Of a DNA stretch of 32,504 nucleotides, positions 7,453-15,798 are shown piece after piece. Position 1 is the stretch's first letter; each line of letters starts with the position of its first letter. Source of the stretch: CAZCWM01 sp964622625 (GTDB taxonomy: Bacteria; Planctomycetota; Phycisphaerae; Phycisphaerales; Phycisphaeraceae); contig CAZUUQ010000028.1 in assembly GCA_964622625.1 (NCBI GenBank), positions 1-32,504 on the forward strand, read 5' to 3'. The notes under the pieces are model-generated. The model was not told the origin of the DNA and made no database searches. It saw only the letters and a list, made by a program, of their open reading frames with translations. The position numbers were made by a program, and so were the translations under genes.

Positions 7453-9183
7453 TCAGGCGGTGACGAATGCGGCGATGGCCTGTTTCCAGCGCCGGCCGTC
7501 GGCGCGCAGGTGGTCGATGCTGACCAGTGCCGGCCCGTCGTCGGTCATGGCGGCGACCATCGCCAGTTCGACGGTCAGCGACGGACCGGCCCCCGGCAGA
7601 GAGCAGGCCCAGTCGCTGAAAACGCCCGACCTGCCGCCCTTGGGCAGGCGCTCGAGCGCGAAGGTGTAGTCCAGGCCCGCGCCTTGAAGCTGCTGGCGCA
7701 CGCGGCGGTTCTCGGGATGCTCCGACGCCAGAACATAGTGGCCGCGCCACGCCACCCCGCTGTGAAAGTCCAGCAGCAGCGGCGCGCCGGTGCGGCCGGC
7801 CTGGGCGGCGATCCACGCGGCCATGGGATCGACGGTGTGGTGGCCGACAGCCTTGCCCCACAGACGGTTCATGTTGCGGTCGCCGGCCCGCGGCTGCACG
7901 GAGTAGGAGTCCATGTTCACCACGGGCACGAGCACCCAGCGGCTGCGGCGCATGAGGTCTTTGTCCATGGCCGCCTGCTCAAAGGCTGCGCCCGCCAGGT
8001 GCAGGCCGATGCGCTCCATCATCGAGTGCTGACCCGATTGCATATACACCATCGGAGCGTCGCCGTTGCCGACCTCGACGGCCTGGACGGGCTTGCCGCC
8101 GGGCGTCGTCGCCAGTGTGTGGACGCGCGCACCGTGGCGCTGCCGCATGTCGGCGATCCACCGGTCGATCATGGCCGTGTCCACGATGGGCGAGGCGGCG
8201 ACGATCGCATCGTTGGTCGCGAAGCGGTGGGCAAAAGTCAGGCGCTGGGCCAGCAGGTCGCCGCGGTCGCGCCAGATGCCGTGGGCGGGCCGCTGCCACG
8301 TCGCGCCGCCGTCCTCGGAAACGAAAGCGGTGACGGCCATGCTGGAGCTGGCGGGGTGATGAAACCTGACCACGCGTCCGGCCGCGCCGCGCAGGCGGAA
8401 GGCCCACCAGTAGTTGCCGCCCTCCATGCGGGGCTGGGGCGTGAAGACGATCGTGTCATCGCGATCACAGCCGGCATCGGTGAACGCCCGGCCCAGCGAG
8501 GCGAACTCGAAGTCGTCATGCACGCTCAGGCCCGGCGGCAGGGGGGCGCCGCCCAGCGCGGGGAAGTCGCCCGGGCTGCGCGACGTGCGGTGGAACGCGG
8601 CCGACGCGATGCGCAGGTCGGTCGGGTCGGGTTTATCGAGGCCGCGTCCGATCGCCAGCGCGGCCGGGGCGGTCGGCCCGGGGCCGGGCGTCTGGAAGCG
8701 GCCGAACGTCCCCACGCAGCGCGGCCAGATTTCGCCGACGGGCGTCAGGTACATGGCAGATGAACCTTCATCAACGTAAGGCTCCCCGGTGTAGCACTTG
8801 TCGTTGAACAGCAGGGCCAGGTGGTACCAGTGCCCCGGCTCAAGGGCGTCGAGCATGGGGTCGCTGATGTAGGCCTTCTCGTAGTCGCCGCAGCGCCAGA
8901 TGAACTCCAGGCCGCCGATGCGGTTGAAGAACAGCCGCCACCACCAGTCCCCGCCGCGCGCCTCCGCGATCGTGCGCTGTCCGCGCGGCACGGCCGTCGG
9001 CCAGGTCAGCCAGACTTCGAAGGTGAAAACGCGCGCGGCAAAGTCGTCGCTCGGCTCGGTGAGGACGCAGACGCCCGGGCCGTCGGCCGCCTCGCCGGGA
9101 CAGCGGCCCGCGGCCGCGTGCCACACGCCGATCGTCACCGCGTCGCGCTGCTGGCCGCAGGGTTGAACCCGTGGGATATCCAT
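7453..9183 (-). CDS. M14-like zinc carboxypeptidase with N-terminal LamG-like domain
   Basis: A 576-residue protein. Residues about 10-220 look like a concanavalin/LamG-type beta sandwich (FTFEVWLTW, GHWYHLALLF, AALAIGRGLD). Residues about 240-350 resemble the beta domain that precedes M14 peptidases of the cytosolic carboxypeptidase group (YWWAFRLRGAAGRVVRF). The C-terminal part has M14 landmarks: NMNRLWG for the substrate-binding NR pair, LLLDFHSG for the third zinc ligand and LTVELAM for the catalytic Glu. The first zinc motif reads GQHSMMERIG, so His and Glu are separated by three residues rather than the usual two (HxxE). No signal peptide is evident. ATG at 9183 follows AGGAG at about ten bases. 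It could be a peptidase or a sugar-peptide amidase. Confidence 0.75.
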   Translation of the reverse strand: MDIPRVQPCGQQRDAVTIGVWHAAAGRCPGEAADGPGVCVLTEPSDDFAARVFTFEVWLTWPTAVPRGQRTIAEARGGDWWWRLFFNRIGGLEFIWRCGDYEKAYISDPMLDALEPGHWYHLALLFNDKCYTGEPYVDEGSSAMYLTPVGEIWPRCVGTFGRFQTPGPGPTAPAALAIGRGLDKPDPTDLRIASAAFHRTSRSPGDFPALGGAPLPPGLSVHDDFEFASLGRAFTDAGCDRDDTIVFTPQPRMEGGNYWWAFRLRGAAGRVVRFHHPASSSMAVTAFVSEDGGATWQRPAHGIWRDRGDLLAQRLTFAHRFATNDAIVAASPIVDTAMIDRWIADMRQRHGARVHTLATTPGGKPVQAVEVGNGDAPMVYMQSGQHSMMERIGLHLAGAAFEQAAMDKDLMRRSRWVLVPVVNMDSYSVQPRAGDRNMNRLWGKAVGHHTVDPMAAWIAAQAGRTGAPLLLDFHSGVAWRGHYVLASEHPENRRVRQQLQGAGLDYTFALERLPKGGRSGVFSDWACSLPGAGPSLTVELAMVAAMTDDGPALVSIDHLRADGRRWKQAIAAFVTA

Positions 9184-9212
9184 AAGTCTCTGCTCCTGTC
9201 GCGATCAACACC

Positions 9213-9779
9213 CTAGCGAACGCGGCACAGATCTGCATGGCGGAAGCAGTCGGTCGTGTGATCGTTGACCATGCCGACCGCCTGCATGAAGGCGTAGCAG
9301 ATGGTCGAGCCGACGAACTTGAAGCCGTCGCGTTTGAGCTGTCGGCTCATGGCGTCGGACGCGGCCGTGCGCGCGGGCACCTGTTCCATGCATCCCCAGC
9401 GGTTCTGAACAGTTTGACCATTGACGAACTGCCAGAGGCAGGCATCGAAGCTGCCTTGTTTTTCGATGACGCGCAGGGCGGCCCGGGCGTTGGTGATCGT
9501 CGCTTCGATCTTGCCGCGGTGGCGGACGATGGCGGGGTCGCCCAGAAGGCGGTTGACGTCGGCGGGGCCGAAGGCAGCCACCCTCTCGATCGCGAAGTCC
9601 ACAAAGAGCCGACGGTAGCCCTCGCGCTTACGCAGGATCGTGGACCAGCTCAGCCCCGCCTGGGCGCCTTCCAGCGTCAGCATTTCGAACAGCAGGCGAT
9701 CATCGTGGACCGGCACGCCCCATTCGCGGTCGTGGTAGGCCTGCATGGCCTCGTGGGCGGCCCAGGGGCATCGCTGCAT
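9213..9779 (-). CDS. tag: DNA-3-methyladenine glycosylase I
   Basis: Base-excision repair enzyme of 188 residues that removes 3-methyladenine from alkylated DNA. It starts MQRCPWA and has YHDREWGVPVHDDRLLFEML, which is diagnostic of the Tag family. The zinc snap is intact: Cys4 and His16 near the N-terminus, with NDHTTDC supplying a His and a Cys four residues later. GAQAGLSWSTIL and the helix-hairpin region are also conserved. ATG at 9779 has GAGGAG upstream at a good distance; the longer open frame upstream is not conserved and is rejected. It is the first gene of a minus-strand series that continues into the metallopeptidase 29 bp downstream, with no functional link obvious. Confidence 0.95.
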   Translation of the reverse strand: MQRCPWAAHEAMQAYHDREWGVPVHDDRLLFEMLTLEGAQAGLSWSTILRKREGYRRLFVDFAIERVAAFGPADVNRLLGDPAIVRHRGKIEATITNARAALRVIEKQGSFDACLWQFVNGQTVQNRWGCMEQVPARTAASDAMSRQLKRDGFKFVGSTICYAFMQAVGMVNDHTTDCFRHADLCRVR

Positions 9780-9830
9780 GGTCTGGCTCCTCTGCGTGGC
9801 GGGGCGGGGAATCGTGCCGGAAGCGCAAGC

Positions 9831-9859
9831 AGTATTCCCACTGTTGCGGGATGCTGCAA
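9831..9859 (-). promoter_or_regulatory. Possible sigma70-type promoter for tag
   Basis: On the minus strand TTGCAG and AATACT are separated by 17 bases, about 50 bases upstream of the tag start, in a locally AT-richer patch. The match to consensus is modest (3/6 and 4/6), so this is a candidate only. Confidence 0.28.
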
Positions 9860-10046
9860 AATCCACCGCTTGCCGCGAAAAGCCCTTGATTCGCGGGGGC
9901 CTGCGCGGCTTAATGAATGCGAAGCGCAGCCGTCGCCGCCTGGGGGAACACCGCGGCGGCGGACGCGTATGCATCTCAATCGCGCAGGGGAACACGGTCG
10001 TTGACGTGATGCGGCGTGGCCGTGACGAGGCGCGGGTGGAGGCGAC

Positions 10047-10337
10047 ATGAAAGGCAAAGGCATGCGAAGCATGCCGGGGGCGCGGCGGCTCGCGAGGGGG
10101 CTGTGCGCTATGGCATGGGCGGGCGTGCTTGTCTGGATTGCCGTGCTCGCGGCGGGAGGCCAGACTGTCCTGGCCGCGGAGAATCAGGCGGTGGAGGCGA
10201 CGAAGCTTTTCTCCGGCGTGGCGGAGCGGCAGATCACCGCGCCGGTGCCCCAGCCCGTGTGGATGGCCGCGGCGATCATGGGCATTGTGATTCTGGCTGG
10301 CTTGCGGCGGGTGCGGCGCGGCCGACACGCCCGTTAA
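10047..10337 (+). CDS. Small secreted or membrane protein with a PEP-CTERM-like tail (VPQP)
   Basis: A 96-residue protein of unknown function. Residues 1-44 look like a signal peptide with a basic start (RRLARG), a hydrophobic core (AWAGVLVWIAVLAA) and a cleavage-like AxA region near VLAAEN. Only about 22 residues follow before VPQP at 67-70. After that come a hydrophobic helix (residues 71-86) and the basic cluster RRVRR at 87-91. Motif, helix and arginine cluster form the tripartite PEP-CTERM layout, with Gln in place of Glu. If real, the mature product is a very short peptide handled by an exosortase. It could instead be a simple two-helix membrane protein. A GGAGG lies just before the ATG, and a terminator-like hairpin lies downstream. 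Confidence 0.6.
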   Translation: MKGKGMRSMPGARRLARGLCAMAWAGVLVWIAVLAAGGQTVLAAENQAVEATKLFSGVAERQITAPVPQPVWMAAAIMGIVILAGLRRVRRGRHAR

Positions 10338-10406
10338 GGGTGCGGTTGCGCGTCCAGTGCGGCTCAAGAAGGTCGTCCGGCCCGACCGCCGCCCCGCCGC
10401 GTAGCC

Positions 10407-10448
10407 GGCCCCACGGCGCCGCAGCGCCCAGCCACGGGGCCCTTTTTT
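10407..10448 (+). terminator. Rho-independent terminator-like hairpin
   Basis: GGCCCC at 10407-10412 pairs with GGGGCC at 10436-10441, with a second short pairing inside. The stem is followed by six Ts at 10443-10448. It lies 70 bp after the small sorted protein and before the aspartyl protease gene, so it would separate the two. The rest of 10338-10621 contains no other feature that I can support. Confidence 0.55.
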
Positions 10449-10621
10449 CATGCGCCCAGCGCGCGGATTTTTCTGGCCTGCGCTGCCTCGGCGCGATAAA
10501 GTTAGTTGCGGAAGAAGTAGCCCCTGATCGCCGGCCATCGGTTCACTTGGCGGGCATGTGTGTGCCGCCGCACGAGCCGCCCCGCGGCCAGCCACGGCGA
10601 TCGCTGAACCGGGAGCCTGCC

Positions 10622-12082
10622 ATGACGACACGCTTGCCGCGCCCGCGTGCATGGACCGCGATGCTCACCGCCGTCGTGGCGCTCGCGGGTATGGGGGCCG
10701 GCCCCGCCTATGGCGACAGGGCATGGATCGATCTGGGCGTCGGCGACGCGCTGGCCTTCGATCAGCCGCGGGTCACCTACGGACTGCTCCAGCCGGGAAC
10801 ATCGAACATCGTCGGACCCACGCTCTACAACTCGGCCCTGCTGGACACGGGGGCCAATGGCATTCTGCTGGGACAGTTCGCCTACATCGGCGACGAGGAC
10901 TACGGCCACGCGGTCGGCGGCGACGGCAACTGGGCGTACTACTACGAAGTGGGCGTGGCCGGTGAGGAGTTGCTCGAACTGCTGCCGAAATACGACCTTC
11001 TCTTTGAAGGCTCGGACACGGCCGCGGAGTACGTGCGTCCCGACGTGACGGCCATGGGCGCGCCGTCGCTGTTCCTGGGCAGCTTCAGCGCCATCGTGGG
11101 CATGCCGGCCATGGCCGATCGCGTGACGCGGCTCGACCTGACGCGCATGCTCGACTGGGACTTCATCGGCGTGGGCTTCGCCGCCGCGCCGCCGGCCGCC
11201 ACCAGCCACAGCTACCACGTCGCGATGAACATGCTCGAGCCGGTCCACACCGGCCAGATCTACCCGGAGGATCCGCTGCCCACGTTCGCCGCCCTGCCCA
11301 TGCTGCAGAACGTCCGCACCGGCAGGGCGGGGGCTCTGACCCACAGCGAGATGCTGCTCGATACCGGCGCGCAGACCACGATCATTTCCGGTGACACGGC
11401 CGCGAGCCTGGGCATCGACTACACCGGCGCGGACGTGCTGGACTATCTCGAAGTGGGCGGCGTCGGCGGGACGGTGCTGATGCCCCTGGTGCGGATCGAC
11501 CACCTGACCCTGCCCACCAGCGAAGGCGTGGACCTGGTCTGGACCGATCTGCTCGTCGGCGTGCTGGACATCCCCGGCATCGGCGGCATCTTCGGCATGA
11601 ACCTGCTCACGCAGGGCTATATCGACGCTGTATTCGGCTTCGGCGACGATCCGGCGTTCGAGCAGGTCGTGCTCGACTTCACCGACCCGCGGCAGGGCGT
11701 GATGCGGCTGGACCTGTTCGCGTCAGCACATCAGGTGCAGACCCGGCCATGGGTGACAGGCGATTTCACCGGCGACGATCTGGTCAACACCGAGGACATC
11801 AACGCCTTCGTGCTGGCGCTGACCGATCCGGCCGCGTATGCCGCGATGTATCCGTGGGTGGACCTGATGGGCATCGACCCCAGCGGTGACGGCCTGATCA
11901 ACACCGAGGACATCAATGCCTTCATCGCGGCGATGCTGGGCGCGGGCGGTTCGGGCGCGCTGGTGCCTGAGCCGGGCGCGCTGGCGGTGCTCTCGGCCGC
12001 GGCGGGCTTGTTCATGCGCCGGCCGCGGCGTCCGCGTCAGCCGCTTCATCGGCCTTGTCCGGGGTCTCGTCGGGGCGGATGA
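10622..12082 (+). CDS. Secreted aspartyl protease-like protein with dockerin-like repeats and PEP-CTERM sorting signal
   Basis: A 486-residue exported protein. Residues 1-32 are a signal peptide (RAWTAMLTAVVALAGMGAGPAYG). Two retropepsin/pepsin-type active-site motifs follow, LLDTGANG with Asp75 and LLDTGAQT with Asp247, so both lobes of an aspartyl protease are in one chain. Two EF-hand-like dockerin repeats come next (FTGDDLVNTEDINAF and PSGDGLINTEDINAF, about residues 380-440), then VPEP at 448-451, a hydrophobic helix and RRPRRPR. This layout predicts export, calcium-binding repeats and exosortase processing. The ATG at 10622 has GGGAG upstream; the frame is open earlier but that part is not plausible protein. 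The last 71 bp overlap the convergent serine-hydrolase gene, giving about 20 extra residues after the basic cluster. Confidence 0.85.
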   Translation: MTTRLPRPRAWTAMLTAVVALAGMGAGPAYGDRAWIDLGVGDALAFDQPRVTYGLLQPGTSNIVGPTLYNSALLDTGANGILLGQFAYIGDEDYGHAVGGDGNWAYYYEVGVAGEELLELLPKYDLLFEGSDTAAEYVRPDVTAMGAPSLFLGSFSAIVGMPAMADRVTRLDLTRMLDWDFIGVGFAAAPPAATSHSYHVAMNMLEPVHTGQIYPEDPLPTFAALPMLQNVRTGRAGALTHSEMLLDTGAQTTIISGDTAASLGIDYTGADVLDYLEVGGVGGTVLMPLVRIDHLTLPTSEGVDLVWTDLLVGVLDIPGIGGIFGMNLLTQGYIDAVFGFGDDPAFEQVVLDFTDPRQGVMRLDLFASAHQVQTRPWVTGDFTGDDLVNTEDINAFVLALTDPAAYAAMYPWVDLMGIDPSGDGLINTEDINAFIAAMLGAGGSGALVPEPGALAVLSAAAGLFMRRPRRPRQPLHRPCPGSRRGG

Positions 12083-14357
12083 TCGCGGCTTCGACGGCGT
12101 CGATGACGGCCTTCAGATACGTGTCGTAGTCCTTGCCCTGGATCATGCGGCCGATGCAGATGATCAGGTCATTGCGCCGGTCGATCCGCTGCACGGTCGA
12201 AGACGCCGCCGCCCCGCCGACCACGCCCGGCCCGTGCGGATACAGGCCGATGCCCAGCACCCCGTTGAGCGACGGATAGAACGCCTTGATGTCGCGCGGC
12301 AGCAGCGCCTCGGCCGTCCGCGGCGAATAGAAAGTCAGATCGCCATACGTCCCTTCATTGAGGATGAGCTGACTGATCTTCGCCAGGCTGAGCGTGGACA
12401 TGTGGGCGCTGAAGGCGCAATCGCTCATGGTCGCGTCCGTCACGCCCAGCGGGCCCAGGTAGTTTTCCTGCATCAGTCGGAAGAAGCTTTTGCCGCTGAC
12501 CACGGCCATCGCGTGGCCGGCGAGGTTGTGGCCGTCGCCGTTGTAGTGCATTTCGCGGCCGGGCTGGATGTGTTCGAGGCGCGTGGCAGCCGCGACCTCC
12601 AGCCAGGGGTTGTCCATGCCGCCCCATGAGCCGTGGCCGCTGAAACCGCTGCTGAACGTGTAGCACATGCGGAAGGTGACGGCCTTGTCGCCTTCGGCCG
12701 GCAGAGCGGGGAGGAATCGCCCGAGCGGGTCGTCGGGGTTTATCAGGCCCTGATCCATGAACTGCGCGAACATCTGGGCGGTGATGGTCTTGGTGATCGA
12801 GGCCATGTTGAAGCGCGTTTCGAGCGTGACGGGCTGGCCGTCGACGTTGCCGAAGCCCTCGTGGTAGACGATCACGCCATGTCGCGCGACCAGGGCGACG
12901 AACGGCCGGCCGCTGGCGTCGTACCAGGCCTGGCAGATGTCGTGGAGGCGCTGCGCCAGATCGTCGGCCAGGCCCGCCTCAGCCGGCGAGCCGTCGCGCA
13001 GCACGGGGGCGGGATCGCCCGCCTGCGGGTCGTGGGCGCGCGGCATGGCCAGCGGCGGATACGCGTCGGCTTCGAGGGCCAGCAGACGGCGCTTCACCGC
13101 GAGCTGATAATCGTGATCGAGCGTGGCCGGATGCTCAGCCATTGTCGCGGCCATTGTCGCGGGTGGATCGGCCGGTTGATCCGGCGGCTGGGCGTCGCGC
13201 AGGTCCATCATGGCGGCGACGAGCCGCGGACCGACGGGATGCCGCGCCAGCATTTCCGGCAAAGCGGTGCTCAGGTGGTCATCGAACAGCCACTGCCGCT
13301 GCTTCCACCCGGCCGCGTTCGCCAGGTCGCCGCTGGGCCGCAGACGCGCCTTCACCAGGCCGGTGCGGTGAATCGTCCCCATGTCGCTGATGCAGTAAAA
13401 GCTCAGGGCGCGGCGCAGCGGCTGTCCGTCGGGCGTCGTGGCGTCAACGACAGCGGCATAGCGGCCGGCCTGGACGGGGGACTTGACCGGCTCGGCGTCC
13501 GGCCCGAACCAGCGCACCGTCAGCGGCAGGTCGCCCACGAGCGGGCGCATCGTGGCCGCGTCCTTCCAGACGATGGTCGGGAATGTGCCCGACTGGAGAA
13601 AGTAACCCAGCTCGCCGATCGGCTCGACCTGCCAGTCGCCGGCCGTCACCAGGTAGCGCTGGCCGAGCTGCCGCGTGTTGCCGGCCTCGTCGTAGACTTC
13701 GAGCAGGAAACCCCAGCCCCCGCCGCGGTCGTCGATCTTCACCAGCACCGGATTGCGGCCGGCGCGGAGACGCACGGTGAAATTGTCCGACCATGGCTTC
13801 GCCCCGCGCTGCAGCGTCCACAGCCGATGCGCGAGCTCGCCGTTGACCCACACCTTCGCCGCGTCGTCGGAGCCGAAGTGGAAGTGGACGTCCTGCTCGA
13901 TCGGCGAGTCGATGTATGCGAAGGCGTAGGCGATCGACGGCCCCCACGGCGCGAGGCTCCCGGAGCCGCCCTGCTGGGACATCGTCAGATTGTCCGCCAG
14001 CACGTGCGTCAGGTTGACGTACCCGTCGGGACGCGCTTCGGCCGCCACCGCGCCGGCGGCCTGCTCCTGCCCGTCGGGTGTGGTGAACGGCACGCTTGTG
14101 TTCCGCTCGATGATCGCGGCCGCCTCCCCGCCCAGCGCCGTCAGATAGTCGATGACGAAGCCTTCACGCGTGACGCCGTCGGCCAGCGGCTCGATCAGTT
14201 CCGGGTTCGGGAACGGGCCGAGCACCAGCCACTGGCGGACGAACCCGTCGTCCGACAGCGTGTGTGTCGGCGCGTCGGCGCCGGCCGCATGGTGGCACCA
14301 CGCGAATGCGACCAGCAGGACTGCTGCGAACGTCCGTTGCCGCGGGAGTACTGTCAT
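12012..14357 (-). CDS. Secreted serine hydrolase of the beta-lactamase/penicillin-binding class C fold with N-terminal carbohydrate-binding-like domain
   Basis: A 781-residue exported protein. Residues 1-27 form a signal peptide (FAAVLLVAFAWCHHAAGA). Residues about 40-240 resemble a PA14/galactose-binding-like beta sandwich, with KVWVNGELAH and AGRNPVLVKIDDRGGGWGF. The catalytic domain begins near residue 470 (PFVALVARHGVIVYHEGFG). The SxxK motif is Ser520-Ile-Thr-Lys523. The second motif is MHYNGDGHN, giving Tyr605 followed by Asn-Gly rather than the usual YSN. The third motif position reads VVGGAAASSTV. Such proteins are esterases, D-aminopeptidases or cell-wall hydrolases, and the substrate is open. 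AGAGGTG precedes the ATG. The low-complexity C-terminus (EAADADAAAGA) is antisense to the aspartyl protease tail. Confidence 0.85.
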   Translation of the reverse strand: MTVLPRQRTFAAVLLVAFAWCHHAAGADAPTHTLSDDGFVRQWLVLGPFPNPELIEPLADGVTREGFVIDYLTALGGEAAAIIERNTSVPFTTPDGQEQAAGAVAAEARPDGYVNLTHVLADNLTMSQQGGSGSLAPWGPSIAYAFAYIDSPIEQDVHFHFGSDDAAKVWVNGELAHRLWTLQRGAKPWSDNFTVRLRAGRNPVLVKIDDRGGGWGFLLEVYDEAGNTRQLGQRYLVTAGDWQVEPIGELGYFLQSGTFPTIVWKDAATMRPLVGDLPLTVRWFGPDAEPVKSPVQAGRYAAVVDATTPDGQPLRRALSFYCISDMGTIHRTGLVKARLRPSGDLANAAGWKQRQWLFDDHLSTALPEMLARHPVGPRLVAAMMDLRDAQPPDQPADPPATMAATMAEHPATLDHDYQLAVKRRLLALEADAYPPLAMPRAHDPQAGDPAPVLRDGSPAEAGLADDLAQRLHDICQAWYDASGRPFVALVARHGVIVYHEGFGNVDGQPVTLETRFNMASITKTITAQMFAQFMDQGLINPDDPLGRFLPALPAEGDKAVTFRMCYTFSSGFSGHGSWGGMDNPWLEVAAATRLEHIQPGREMHYNGDGHNLAGHAMAVVSGKSFFRLMQENYLGPLGVTDATMSDCAFSAHMSTLSLAKISQLILNEGTYGDLTFYSPRTAEALLPRDIKAFYPSLNGVLGIGLYPHGPGVVGGAAASSTVQRIDRRNDLIICIGRMIQGKDYDTYLKAVIDAVEAAIIRPDETPDKADEAADADAAAGA

Positions 14358-14384
14358 ATTGCACCTCTGCTGTTGTTCACGTCG

Positions 14385-15734
14385 TTACGGCTTGATGAAG
14401 TCCACCGCTGTGCCGAACGCGTAGCCCTTGCCGAACTGCTCGTTGAGCCAGGCGTGCGACGCGCGGCCCTTCTTGTCGTGGAGATAGTCGGCCAGGTCAA
14501 TGGTGTGGACCTTCGTCGGCGGTTCATAAGCCGGCGGATTGTCGGTCATGGTCTTCTGGAGTTCGAGGAAACGTCTGCCCCAGTGTTTGAGCCGCTTGGC
14601 GTCGCCGGTCCACAGGCCCGACGCGCCGCTGATATCCGCGTTCGGCTCGGGGCAGTCGGCAAAGGCCCAGTTCAGCCAGCCCCGGGCGCCGCAGCGCGCG
14701 GTGGTCCGCACCAGGTGCTCGCACCACATCGTCTGGTGCTCTTCGGGATAGGCGCACGGATCGCCGCGCAACTGCGGCCCGCCCTTCCAGCCGAACTCTT
14801 CCATCACCAGCGGCTTGCCTTCGCCCCGGGCGGCGCGGGCGATGATTTCCAGATAGCCCTGCTGCTGCGGGATTTCCGGGTCGATGCCGGCCTTGAGGCT
14901 CTGCACGATGGGGTAGAAGTGCTGGCTCATGTAGTCCACGTGTCTGGCCACCCGTTTGGGGCAGATGGCCGCGTATGACGTGGAGCCGAGGATCGGCGTC
15001 GACCACTGCACCAGCCCGACGGTGATCAGATTCTTCGCCCCCGCGCCGCGAATGGCCTGACATTGCCGGGCCGTCCAGTTCTCGCCCAGTTCCTCGAGGA
15101 AACGCACGTACGCGCGGTACACCTTGCGATCGACGCCCGCTCCGTTGGCGGGCACGAACGAGGGGGCGTCCGGTCCGAACGCGCCGGCCGCACGCTGCCG
15201 CCACTTGGCGGTGCGCGCTTCACTGGTCTTCTGCGGATCGTCATGCCAGCCGATGTGCGGCTCGTTGTAGAGATCCCAGGCGAAGACCGTCGGATCCTGG
15301 CCCCAGTGTTCCACGATCTTCACCCACAGCTCGCAGAGCATGTCGAGCTGCGCATCGTCGGCATAGACATCGCCGCGGCGGTGCTGGGGCATGCCCTCGA
15401 TCCAGTTCGGCCCGCTGAAGATGATCCGCAGACCCCGCCGCTCGGCCATCCGCACCACCTGCTCAACCATGTCGAAGCCGCCATCGCTGTAGACCCCCGG
15501 CTCGGGGTTGAGCTTGCCGGTGTCCAGGAAGATGCGCAGGCAGTTGAGGCCCGCGTCCGCGATCTGCCCGAATTGGGCGTCGAAGCGCCGGGGATGGAAG
15601 TGCTCCCAGTTCTTGAACGGCCAGCCGGCGCCGATCGGATCGAAGTAGTTGCAGCCGTAGGGCGTCCAGGGTTTGCCCGTCGCCGCGTCGACAAAACCCG
15701 TGCCCGCGTCATCCACGCGAATGAAACCCGCCAT
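14385..15734 (-). CDS. Glycoside hydrolase of clan GH-A (GH5-like), second copy
   Basis: A 449-residue TIM-barrel glycosidase. The acid/base is Glu158 in DLYNEP and the nucleophile lies in MEEFGWKG (Glu312 or Glu313). HFYP between them is another clan GH-A landmark. WLNWAFADCPEPN and DISGASGLW form the last barrel strand and lid. There is no signal peptide, so it acts on imported oligosaccharides. I chose the ATG at 15734 (MAGFIRV) because GGGAG precedes it. A second ATG 15 bp upstream would overlap that site. The protein is clearly a paralogue of the gene immediately upstream, sharing YGCNYFDP/IGCNYFDP, NEP, EEFGWKGG and SGASGLWT. Mannan or glucomannan activity is suggested by the GH130 neighbour but is inference. 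Confidence 0.87.
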   Translation of the reverse strand: MAGFIRVDDAGTGFVDAATGKPWTPYGCNYFDPIGAGWPFKNWEHFHPRRFDAQFGQIADAGLNCLRIFLDTGKLNPEPGVYSDGGFDMVEQVVRMAERRGLRIIFSGPNWIEGMPQHRRGDVYADDAQLDMLCELWVKIVEHWGQDPTVFAWDLYNEPHIGWHDDPQKTSEARTAKWRQRAAGAFGPDAPSFVPANGAGVDRKVYRAYVRFLEELGENWTARQCQAIRGAGAKNLITVGLVQWSTPILGSTSYAAICPKRVARHVDYMSQHFYPIVQSLKAGIDPEIPQQQGYLEIIARAARGEGKPLVMEEFGWKGGPQLRGDPCAYPEEHQTMWCEHLVRTTARCGARGWLNWAFADCPEPNADISGASGLWTGDAKRLKHWGRRFLELQKTMTDNPPAYEPPTKVHTIDLADYLHDKKGRASHAWLNEQFGKGYAFGTAVDFIKP

Positions 15735-15798
15735 CGTCTCTGCTCCCATGGAAATCACACCCACAAGCCGCGCCTTCGCCGCGAAGGCGCGGATCACG

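Noticed and set aside
12633..14978. A 781-codon plus-strand frame
   Set aside because: It is antisense to the serine hydrolase and the end of a GH5-like gene, both of which carry clear catalytic motifs. Arg/His/Gly-rich shadow translation.
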